Shown here: in pieces, positions 25,501-37,500 of the stretch
Layout: each line of letters opens with the position of its first letter
Position numbering within the stretch: position 1 is the first letter of the stretch
Assembly (NCBI RefSeq): GCF_024166365.1
Contig: NC_064827.1
Span: 75,903,135 to 75,967,134 of the forward strand
Direction: 5' to 3'
DNA: 64,000 nt
Source: Elephas maximus indicus
Taxonomy: Eukaryota; Chordata; Mammalia; Proboscidea; Elephantidae
Program-made: the position numbers and the translations under genes
The notes under the pieces: generated by a model
What the model saw: the letters and a program-made list of their open reading frames with translations, nothing else
Told to the model about the DNA's origin: nothing
Database searches by the model: none

Positions 25501-28500
25501 CCCACCAAGCTCTCTAGAAATGGGCACACCAGCTAGTACTCAGGCCCAGGCTCGGAGAGTGGAGGCCCAGAATTTGAAGAGCTGCTCTTTGAATCAACAC
25601 AGAACAAGAAAAAAGATTCTCAGGCCCACATGAATGGGTTGGTGGACTGGAGCAATCCAGTTACAGAAGCAATAATAAGCAATTATTGAATGCTTAACAG
25701 AGCAAAATGTCACTAACTCAACAAAAGTACCCCACTTTACGGGAGAGAAAACTGAGGCTCTGAGAGATTAAGGAGTTTACCCAAGGTCCTGGAGCTAGTA
25801 AGTGGCATCACCAAATTCAAAGCCAGTATTCGTCGGAGCTAGAGCCAGAGCTTTTGGATACTAAGTTCTACCACCCAGAATATTTTCTGCCATGAGCAGG
25901 CCTGCCTCCCTGGCCTTCTCCAGAGCATGGGGAATATCCCCCCCAAAACAACCTACACACCAAACCTCTTCCCTGATACTGCTGCCCATGCTTGCCAATC
26001 ACCCCCAGATGAACAATGATTTTTTAGGTGCCTGGATACTGGTCAGGCAGATGTCTACCCAGGGTCTCCTTTTTTTTGGTTAAGAGTCATCATTACTGAT
26101 CCCCATTCTCTCCCCACAATTACACATGGTTCTGGCAGGGCTGCCAATCATGATACCCCCAACTAAGGCTACGGGGATAAGCATGTGATTTAGACCTGTC
26201 TAATCATAGTATGGAGCCCTGGTGGCGCAGTGGTTAAGAGGCTGCTAACCAAAAGGTCAGCAGTTTGAATCTACCAGCCATTCCTTGGAAACCCTATGGG
26301 GCAGTTGTACTCTGTCCTATAGAGCTGCTATGAGTCAGAATCAACTTGACGGCAATGGGTTTAATCATAGTACCTCATCCTCTTGGCCAAGGCAATTTGT
26401 CCAAAACGTGGCTTTGGTTACCAAGATAGACCAATCAGAATCCTTCTTTATATCAGAATCCTTTTCATATGGTGAAGCTAAGGGGGAGAAGCCTCTCTTC
26501 CCTGGGGTCACTAAGCTGGGATGTTGCCAGCTTGAAGCTGCTGTGGCAATGTCTACCCAATCTGGAGGAAGCAGTGTCAATAAGAGGGGGATGAGAATAC
26601 CACAAAGTAAGGATAAGAGCTGGGAGACTGACAGGGCAAGAGACAGACTGATACAGAAACAGAACAGATCTGATGGGACGCCCTGGCTCTAGGACAGTCC
26701 ACTGATCCAGTACAAGCTGGGTTAATGGAAAGAGACATCAGCTCATGACCAGCAGCATCCTGACTGCTACCCTGGAATTATCAAGAATTGACTTTAGATA
26801 GCAGCAATGGCTCTTGAAGATCTATAGGTCAGCTTTGCTTCTTCTTATTTGGAGGAGTAAAAGTCCCTCGCAACGTCCGACTGCTGGAAGAACTCGAAGA
26901 AGGCCAGAAAGGAGTAGGAGATGGCACACTTGGCTGGTGTCTAGAAGATGATGAGGACATGATGCTTACAATATGGACAGGGATGATAATTGTGCCTTCA
27001 AGAACAATTTATGAAAACCAGATACACAGCCTTAAAATAGAATATGGACCTAAATACCCAGAAGCACCCCCCTTTGTAAGATTTGTAACAAAAATTTATG
27101 GAGTTAATAGTTCTAATGGAGTGGTGGGCCCAAGAGCCATATCAGTGTTAGCAAAAATGGCAGAATTCATATAGCATCAAAGTTGTCCTGCAAGAGCTTT
27201 GGCACCTAATGATGTCTAAATGTGAAACTCTCCCAACCGCCTGAAGGAGAGTGTTACAGCAATTAATCAAAAAGAAAAACCACAGGCCCTCCCCTTTCCC
27301 CCAATTCGATTTAAGCAGTCTTTATTTTTCATAGTAGTAAAATTTCTAGATACATCTTACAGACCTCAAAGTACTCAAAAGGAAGCTCCCGCTCAAAGGC
27401 AATTAATCTTAAGATACTGTAAATGATACTAATTTTTTGTCCATTTGAAAAATATAAGTTGTGCTATTAAAAATAAAAGAAGAACTGACTTTATTTATTT
27501 GAGTCCACCTGTGGTGGCTGAGGAACACTTGGCACCTGAACTCAAGAGGCTGAGGACAGGACTTGGGAATACTCCAAACAATGCCCCTCGCCATCAAGGT
27601 TCTCCAACTACCTCCTACTCCCAAACTGAGATTTAGAGGGTGGTTCTGTTCATACAGGAGAAAGAACAAGAGGTTCCAGGCTCAGAAAAGCTACAACACC
27701 CTGACCCTCCATGCCCAGGTGAAGGGGATGACAGGAATGCCATGCCTTCTCGGAAGCCTTTTCTGAGGAAGTTTAGAAAAGATACTTAGGACTCCTGGAT
27801 GTCTAAGACAGGAGGCTGACCAGGAGCCAGAAGGCAGGACATCAGGCCAGGACAGGAAGCAGAAGCTCAAATCACCTTCATGCTAGGCAACTGTGCCTGG
27901 TATTTTTTATCTGTGGTTGTGCTTGACCCTCAGAGTAATACTTGGAGGTCAAGGATTGTCAGCTTCAGTTTAGAGAAAAGAAAAGAGATTCCCTACAGAT
28001 CACCAGCTTGTGGGGTCAAGGCTGGGACATGGGACAGAAGTCTATGTGGCTCTAACGTCTGTGCTATTGCCACAGTGTCACATAAAAGCCAGGACTGTGG
28101 GATTTCAAGTTTACTGGCAAAGCTCAGATTTGCTGCACCAGAAACCCACAGCCTGCACTACACAGGAATCACCAGGCTACCCACGGGCAGCAGCTCTGGC
28201 ACCTGGGAACCATTTCCTGGGAGAGGTTTGGGGAATAGCCATTTAGAAAAACATGGATCGTAGCAATTCTACATATGTGTGCATCTAATAACAGTGCTTT
28301 TTAAAAATACAGGAAGCAAAGACTGATAAAAATAAAGGGAGGGACAGACAAATCCACCATCACAGTTGACGATTTAGCACAATCATTTCAGTAACTGATG
28401 AAACAAACCCACTAAAAAAAAACTGATGCAACAAGTAGACAAAAAAATCAGAAAATATATACAAGATTTGAACAGAACTATCAACTACTTGACCTAAGTA

Positions 28501-31500
28501 ACATTGAGGTCAATTTTTATTCTGCTGCTTTTAGTTGGCGTATTCCTACTCTAAGAGCAATAGAATATATATTCCTTTCAAGTGTACAGAAATATTCACC
28601 ACAATAGTCCATAGGGTGGTCATATCCTTCAGAGTATTACCTGACCAAAACTGTATTAAACTAGAAATTCGAGATATCCAGAAAATCCCCCAAGTGTTTA
28701 AAAATTGACCACATTTCTAAATAGCTTGTGTGTGCTGGTTTTAAAGTTATTGCCTCTTAGTCCCACACTCATCCTTTCATATTTGGATTTCTGCTTTTTG
28801 GCTGGCTCTACATTAATCGCTGCCACCAGGGGCTGCTCGAGGAAGACCGGAAGGCAAGAAACCAAATCTGTAGCCATCAAGTCAATTTCTGACTCACAGT
28901 GATCCTACAGGACAGAGTAGAACTGCCCCCACAGGGTTTCCAAGGCTGTAATCTTTATAGAAGCTCACTGTCACATATTTCTCCTATGGAGCAGCTGGTG
29001 AGTTCGAACCACTGACCTTTCGGTTAGCAGCTGTGCACTTAACCACTGTGCCACCAGGGCTCCTTTGGAAGGCAAGAGGAGGGAGAAATAGACCTGCTTC
29101 TTCCTGTCTGCTTCCTGTTTTGGTAAGCATTATTCCAGCAATGCTTTCTTGCCCTGGCAGCAGAAATGCCTTCCTGAAGCAACAGTTGTATCCACTTTGC
29201 AGTTCTTCCAACACTTGCAGCAGAACCCATTCTTTGCCCCCTCCCCTAAAACACAGACCAGTGTCCCCTCCTCAGAGCTGTGAGTGTCAGCTCCCTGGGC
29301 CCCTCCTCTTAATTTCTAAGTTTAATAATTCCAGCCTCTTCACTGGGTTCCCTTGGTCCTAGAGTTAGAAACTACTTTCTGCGTTTTTACCTCCATGAAA
29401 TCTTTTTACCATTTTAGCACTTGGTTATAAAAACATTACATTAATTAAAAATTCTATATATTCACCTTGTTCGAATAACTGGTGTGGTTTCTATCTCCTG
29501 ACTAGACTGTGAGTGCACACTATGATTCAAAGAAGAAATCATAAGAAAATCATAAAATATTTTGAACTGAATGATAATGAAAACACAACACAGTACAATT
29601 TAAGCAATGCTTAGAGGGAATTTTACAGCTTTAAATGCCTATATTGGCAATGAAGGTATAAAATCAATGCTCTAAATATCCATCTTAAGAAGCCAGAAAA
29701 AGTGCAGCAAATTAAACCCAAAGGAAATAAAAGAAAAAAAAAGTGGAAATCAATAACAGCTGTTGTTTTTTGATCAAAGCCATCCTACGGGGGGTGAAGT
29801 GGTATCTCACTATGGTTTTAATTTTAGAATTACTCTTGATATATCACCTCAAACCTCTTCATCTCAGTGAATGGCATCACTATTCATTCAGTTACCCAAG
29901 TGGTTCTCAAAAAAAACAAACCAAACCCAGTGCTGTCGAGTCGATTCCAACTCATAGCGACCCTATAGGATAGAGTAGAACTACCCCATTGAGTTTCCAA
30001 GGAGCACCGGGCAGATTCCAACTGCCGACCCTTTGGTTAGGAGCGTAGTACTTAACCACTACGCCACCAGGGTTTCCAAGTGGTTCTCAGCTGGGGGCAA
30101 TTTTGCCCCATCCCAGGGAATATTTGGCCATGTCTGAAGACATTTTTGGTTGTTGCAAGTGTGGTTGCTCCTGACATCTAGTGGGTAGAAGCCAAGATGC
30201 AGCTAAACATCCTACAATGCACAGCACAACCCTCCCCGCAACAACAAAGAATTATCTGGCCCCAAATGTTAACAGTGCTGAGGTTGAGAAACCTCGAGTT
30301 ACACAAACCAAACCTAGGAGTCATCTCCAATTCCTTTTTCATTCATTCCTTTCATTTTAATCAATGGCAAGTCCTAAAGTCTTCATATCTACCATATATC
30401 CTCAATCTGAATACAGCTTCCCACTAACATGCTAGTCAGTCACTTCTAGCCAAGATTACTAAAACCTCCAAAAAGTCCTTCTTGCTTCTATCCTTGCCTC
30501 CCTTATAGAACATTCACCATGTGGACGCAGAGCAATCTATGAAACAAAACTTCTCACATCACTTCTTGCTTCCTCTTTATCATCTTTAGAATACCATTTT
30601 CCATTCTCTCCCAGTTCACTAAGCTTCAATCACAGAGGCCTTTGTGCTGTTCTTTGAAAAAAACAAACTCTTTTCTGCCTCAGAGCCTTTATATTTGTTA
30701 TTTCTTCCCCAAATATCCACACTGCTGGCTCCTTCTCATTATTTATATGTTGCTCAAATGTCACCAACACCTTCCCTCCCCTCCCCACTCTCCCTGCATT
30801 ATTTTCTTTGTACCATTTATCACCATTTTATCACTTGTTCATTATCTCTATATTATAAACTCCACAGGGGAGAAACTTTGTTTTGTCCATTGCTGTATCC
30901 CAGAACCTACAGCAGTGCCTGGTACTTACAGGTACTCACATGTTTGTTGAAGGAGTAAATGAAAAACTATCTGATTCCACAGTACATGCTTCCTGCAATC
31001 AGCAAGCACTACTGCATTAATACCTAAGTAACTTATCAGATAATGTAACTGAAAGCTTACTAGGTGCAGGCACTCAGCTATAGATGGTCTAGGTGTGACC
31101 TCAGAGGAGATCTCTACCAGAAGCCCACAAGATCTTTCTGTCATTATCTAATGGTCCCAAGCTGGACAAGCACAGCAATGACCCACCATCCAAGGGTTGC
31201 TATGAAAGGGGTCAGGGAAGACCGGAGGCCTGTAGGACAGTGGCAGAATCTCTCTCCTCTGCATCCCGTTAGGTCCAGAGGAAGAATGAGGCAGCACCTG
31301 ATTAAAGCTCCAAGTTCTAATAAGAGTAAGGGTAACAAATGAACTAACAGGTTGTTATTTCATACCTGTACATGGTCCCTGATACAAACAAACAAGCAAA
31401 CAGACAAAGGTTCTCATGACCTTCTAAGGCCTTGCTTTACTAAAAAAAAAACTACTAGTCCTGGAAAAATGAGCAAGAGTCATACTCTGATAGCATTACT

Positions 31501-34500
31501 TCAAGGCAGCTGTTGCTGATGATAGAGAGGAAGGGCTGGGCCTCTCTTGTGGAATGGCAAGAGCTTGGACTTGGAAGTCAGACAGGCCAGTCTCGCCTAG
31601 CTATGTGAACCTGGACAAATTATATATACTCAGAATCTCAATGATGTTAATTATAAAATGTGCATAATTCTTACTGCTGTTCTGAGCCACTGAGAGGACT
31701 TAATGATGTGACAGTTTCTAGCAAATGCCTATGAGAACTACGGAACAAATGCTAGGGCCACTTCAAATACACATGATGGATAAAAGGTACCAACACTTGT
31801 GTAAAACTACTTCATTAGACAAATACCTTTAGCGTCTTTAGTTCAAGTTGGTGATGTTGTAAAGAACGTTCACATTCATTCCTACTTTCTTTAAGGGCTG
31901 CATTTTCTTGCTCTAGCTCTCTCTGCAAATTCAGAAGAATATATACATATATTAATAAAAGGTCTTAAATGCCATTATTTCCCCTGGGCTCAGTCCTATA
32001 TCTTTGACATTCTACTTTTGAAATACCTTTAATTTTTTTGTCACTGCAGGGTGGGAGATGAGAATGGAGTGGGGGTGAGAAAGAAAGAACCACCTGAAAA
32101 ACTCATCAAGAGAAACAGGCACATAATTCTCAAGATTGTGGAAGTGTGTGAGGGGACCATGGGAGAGGAGAGGCCATTAGGGAGGAAAAACAAATTTTGG
32201 ACAGGAAGAAGCTGAGTGAGATGGTCAGAAATCACCAGGAAGTCCCCGGGGGGGGCCCAAGGAAAAAGTAAACTCCTCTGTTAAATCAGGAGTCTTTTTT
32301 TACACCTGGTCTCATAAGTAAGTGTCTTGTTGGAAAGATAAAAACTACTCTGTGAAGTTGTTCCCTAGTTCAGAGAAGGAACTGCTTTTCCTGTCAAACT
32401 ATCTGGCAGACTGTTAGGGACTGAATTGTGTCCCCCCAAAATGTGTGTCAACTTAGCTAGGCCATGATTAGCAGTACTGTGTGACTGTCCACCGTTTTGT
32501 CATCTGATGTGATTTTCCTGTGTGTTGTAAATCCTACCTCTATGATGTTAATGAGGCAGGATTAGAGGCAGTTATGTTAATGAGGTAGGACTGAATCTAC
32601 AAGATTAGGTTGTATCTTGAGTCAATCTCTTTTGAGATATAAAAGACAGAAGCAAGCAGAGAGAAAGGGGGACTTCATTACCACCAAGCAAGAAGAGCCA
32701 AGAGCATGTGTTCTTTGGACCCAGGGTCCCCTGAGCTGAAAGACTCCTAGACCAGGGGAAAACTGATGACAAGGACCTTTCCCCACAGCTGAAACAGAGA
32801 GAAAGGCTTCCCCTGGAGCTGGCACCCTGAATTTGGATTTCTAGCCTCTTAAAGAGAGAATAAATTTGTTTGCTAAAACCATCCACTTGTGGTATTTCTG
32901 TTATAGCAGCACTAGATAACTAAAACACAGACCTAGCTCTGCATCAACTGGGAGCTTCTGTGCTCGGCCTCATCCCTGTATTTCACTCACCATCTCGTGC
33001 TCTGTGGCTGTCTTGTTGGCCGCCTGCGCTCTCTCCAGGGCAGCAATCTGGGCCTCCAGCGCGTGGATGTGCTCTGTGCACTGCTGCTGCACGGTGAGGG
33101 CCTGTTGCTGTGCACATCTGCTTTCCTCGTTTGCGCTGGACTGCGGGGACAACAGGGGACAGTTACTCATGCAGAGAATGGTTTTCAGAGGGAAGCCATC
33201 TTCTGGTCCTAGGTGACCCCAAGATGGATCAATGTCCAATTGAAGCAACTTTTCTCCCTACCTGCAGGCTCTGCCTATTGCTCTGGACCCTGGCCTGGCC
33301 AAGAAGTAGAGTCTGGGGTTGCTCTTGGTGTAATGGCCTTCATCCTCAGGGTATCTAGGGACAGTCCTGGGTACCATCCTGTCCTAAGACACAGCCCTCC
33401 CTTACTTCATTCTGTGTTGCCCTCTACGGATGAAGCGTCTCCTTGGACAGGCAGTATAAAACAGTGGTTAAGAACAAGGGCTTTGATACAGAAAGATATG
33501 AGTTTAGCCATTTACTGGTTTTGAAGCCACAGGCTAGAGACTCAATTTTTCTGAGCCTACTTCTTCTAAAGAATGAGGATAATAGTACATATGTCTTAAG
33601 TCAGCTGCGAAGATTAAATGAAAACACGGTAGCACAGTGCCTCAGACATGGCAAACATGCAATCCATGTTAACTGTTTTTTATTTCTCCAGTTTCTAAAC
33701 TTAACATCCCCACCTGGGCTGTGATGACCCGCCAAGCCCTTGATATCCTCTCCCCAGAGCCAGGACTACTCTCCATGCCCCTGGTTGCAAGCGGGATTTT
33801 GACTTCTCATGGAGCTACCACCTCTAAGAGCCCCAGAACTGGACTTGGCCCTAATGCCACATGACAGGTGGGTGTCAGCCAGTCACTCCACCTCTCTGGG
33901 TAACTCAGACCTTCCAGCAGGGCAGGACTTCCTCTGCCTACTGCTGCTCACCTGCTCCCATGCAGCACAACAACTGATTCTAAGGTCAGGTACAGATACC
34001 ATTTCAGAAGCTGGGTGTGAGGATGGGACATCTACAATGGCATAAAGGGGAAAGCATCAAGGGCCTAGAACACAGCCCCTATAAGAAGCACTTACAAGTG
34101 CCTGAATCTGAGCCTCCTGGGAAGCCACGATTTCACTGCTCTGCTTTAACTTCTCCTCAGAAGCCTGCAGGGTCTGCTCTAGTTCTTTCACCTGAAGGGG
34201 AAACAGAAGCTTTCTTTCTGTTAAAAAGTAGCTGAAGAGTAGAAACAAATGACTTAAAAAATCAAATCAATTTAAATCATAAATATTACATAAAAAATAA
34301 AAATTAGAAAATACTCATAAGTACCATTATAAAATACTAGCATTCTAATGTATTTCCTTTCAGTATTTTTATGATGTTTTTAACAAGTCTGTATATACTT
34401 TAAATGAAACTTTATAAAGTTTTGTATTTTTTCCTCACTCTTAAGTTTTCTTCTATGCTTCTACGTAGTCTTTAGATCAGTTTTTTGGGGGGCTATCGAT

Positions 34501-37500
34501 TATTTCTTCTATAATTCTATTATTTCTTTATAATTTTCTGAACCACTTAAGCATTTTTTTTCCCCAACTAAAATAATGCAGGAGTTAACATCTTCATGCA
34601 AAATCTTCTGACCTGGCTTGAATCGCTTCCTCAGGACAGGTTCCTGGAAATGGGACTACTAGGTCAAACATCATTACGGCTCATGTTGCAAACTCAGGTT
34701 TTACTCAGTCTACACATACTGACCAAGTCTGACGAGGCTCCTGATACTGCACTAGGACATGATGCTAGAGCAGTGAACAGGACAGACACAGGCCTGTCCT
34801 CAAGGAAGTCAGTGTCCAGTACTGACTAGACTTGGCTCTCTAAGGTGGCATATTCATCACACTCCAGCTATCTTTGCCAATTGCTCTTATAAAGGCCTCT
34901 TGCTTACTGAATAAGATTTGACTTGGGGATCTTTATTACTAAAACATATGCACAGAGAAAGTTGTAGCTTGGTGAAGAAGAGTTAGGTATCGAATGAGAG
35001 AAGGGGGTTTTTAAGTTTCATGGTTCCTCACATTCGTTCATTCACATGTACAGTTTAACAAAAACAACTCTACGAGAACAACCCCAACTCTGTAGAAGAG
35101 AACAGTATTATTACTTGTCTATGATCATAAATTTTATTAGTGGTAGAGCCAGGACTAATATATAGACTTTTTAAATACTGGGTACAGAAAAACATCCCCC
35201 AAATTCCCAATTTATAGGTAGAGCTCAAGAAAGATGCAGAATTCTCAAAAAATTAAACATGGAGCTACCATAAAAAAAATAAATAAATAAAACCCGTTGA
35301 CGTCGATTCCAACTCATACCAACCCTGTAGGACAGAGTAGAACTGCCCCATGGAGTTTCCGAGGGGTGCCTGGTGGATTCGAACTGCCAACCTTTTGGTT
35401 AGCAGATGTAGCTCTTAACCACCATGCCACCAGGGTTTCCAAACGACCAAGCAATTCTACTACTGGGTATATACCTAAGAGAAATGAAAACACATGTCCA
35501 CACAAAAACCTCGCACACAAATGTTCAGAGCGGCATTTTTCATAATAAACAAAAAATGACAACAACCCAAATGTCCCAGTGATGAATGGATAAATAAGAT
35601 GTCATATGGTGGGCGAGTGGTTAAAAGTTCAGCTGCTAACCAAAAGGTAACCCAAAATACCCAGTGCCCTCGAGTCGTAGGCAGTTCAGATCCACCAGCT
35701 GCACCTTGGAAACCCCATAGGGCAGTTCTACTCTCTTCTATAGAGTTACTATGAGTTGGAATCGATTCAATGGCAATGGGTTTGGTTTTTTTTTTTTTGG
35801 TTTATAACCATACAATGGAATATTATTCAGACATAAAAAGGAATGAGGGTACTGTTACATGCTACAACATTGGATGAACCCTGAAAACACTATGCTAACT
35901 GAAAGAAGCCAGTTACAAAAGGCCACATATTATATGATTCCATTTGTACGAAATGTCCAGAATAGGTAAATCCATAGACACAGAATGTAGATTAGTGGTT
36001 TTCTAGGGCTAGGGGAAGGGGTTGGAGGTAAAAGGGCAGTGAATGCTAATAGGTACAGGGTTTCTTTTTGGCATGTGACTATGTTCTAAAATTGATTGTG
36101 GTGATGACGGTTACACAATTTTTGATTATATTAAAAGCCATTAAACTGTATACTTTAAATGGGTGAATTGTATGATGCGAATTATATCTCAATAAAGAGA
36201 TACATATATATGTAAAAACATATGAAAAATTCAGAAAAATCCTTTAGGGAGATACATCTCTGATAAAAATTCTATTAAGAGAGCTTCTGGTTCCTGCCAA
36301 GTCGGCAAATTAGCCTGGACTGCTGGCTGCCTCCCACAGAATCAACCCTGAAATAATAACAGAAGCAAAATGGAAACATGAATTCCAAAAATGTAATGAC
36401 AAAGAAAGCCCGTGAGAAACCACCGTGTGTAAGTGAGGGACAGACAGCTATAGGCTATAGTGGAGGGCAGCCAGAGGCAGTAGCAAGACAGCAGATTGAA
36501 GGAAAGCTTTGCTCTCTGTCCTTATTTCTCCCCCGCTTGTCCTGGGATAGTCATTTCTGTCCCTTTACCACAGCAATCCTAAGCCACCAGTGTGCAGTAT
36601 CTGGAGGGTAACACCAGAGCAGCATGAAGCCCTACTTGTGAAGGCAGCTGTTGAAAATAGGAGAGGACTGACCAGTCATCCTGAGCTCTCTCTCCTCTAC
36701 ACCCTCTCCTTCCAAACATCAGGTCTGGTGGATTACAGTGTGGGAAACCACTTCCTCCCAGTGCTCCAAGTGCTCTTTAAACATGAAATTCTGATCAGAG
36801 GAGTTGGCTAGTGCACTGGCAGCAAATGGGAATGATCTCAAGAGCTCCTTTGGTGCCCGGAACTCTGCCCAGCACTCACCCCTCCCTTCTCTTTAAAGTC
36901 ACCTGGACTGACAAATACTAGGGTCTGGTTGTTGGGCCTTTCCCAGTTTGTAATACCAGAGTATTGATACACTTAGGGAACGTAAGTTCAGAGGCCAATG
37001 AGAGGAGTACAGTTACCATAAAAGATAACATATAGAACAACACACACCATCTTAGAATTACTGGAACAGAGGGGACAAAAATTTAAATAAGTACAATAAA
37101 TGTTTTTAAGAGACAAAGGAAAATCTTAGAAATATGAAACAAGAAAAATACTAAAGCAAGTGGAAATATTAGGTATTAAAAATGTAAGTACTGAAATAAA
37201 GAACACAAAGGATGGGATCAATGGAATGGAATAAATAGACTGGAAAGTGGTAAAACACAAACTCGTGAGCTGGAAAATCAGACTGAGCTATTCTCCCAAG
37301 AAAGTAGCAGGAAAAGGTAAGGAGACAGAAAACAGATAAGCAAAGTTAAGAAGTCTGGAAGACAGAGCAGAAGTACCAAACTCTAGACCAGAGTTCTCAA
37401 CCTTGGCACCACTGACACTTGGGACTAGATAATTCTTCATTGGGTGGGACTTCCTGGTGCACTGCAGGATGTTCAGCAGCACCCTTAGCCTCAACTCACT

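Larger units (their letters stand above)
35215..36215 (+). repeat. L1 3' portion (ORF2 end and 3' UTR), broken by two AfroSINEs
   Basis: L1 wording: AAAATTAAACATGGAGCTAC, ATTCTACTACTGGGTATATA, AATGGAATATTATTCAGAC, TATATGATTCCATTTGTACG and a 3' UTR with TATACTTTAAATGGGTGAAT and AATAAA. It is interrupted at 35290-35441 and 35607-35801. Sense orientation, so antisense to GOLGA1. Confidence 0.7.

Noticed and set aside
32412-32927. Protein-coding retroviral remnants next to the LTR
   Set aside because: No gag, pol or env-like reading frame is visible on either side; the flanks share a 5-bp duplication, so it is a solo LTR.
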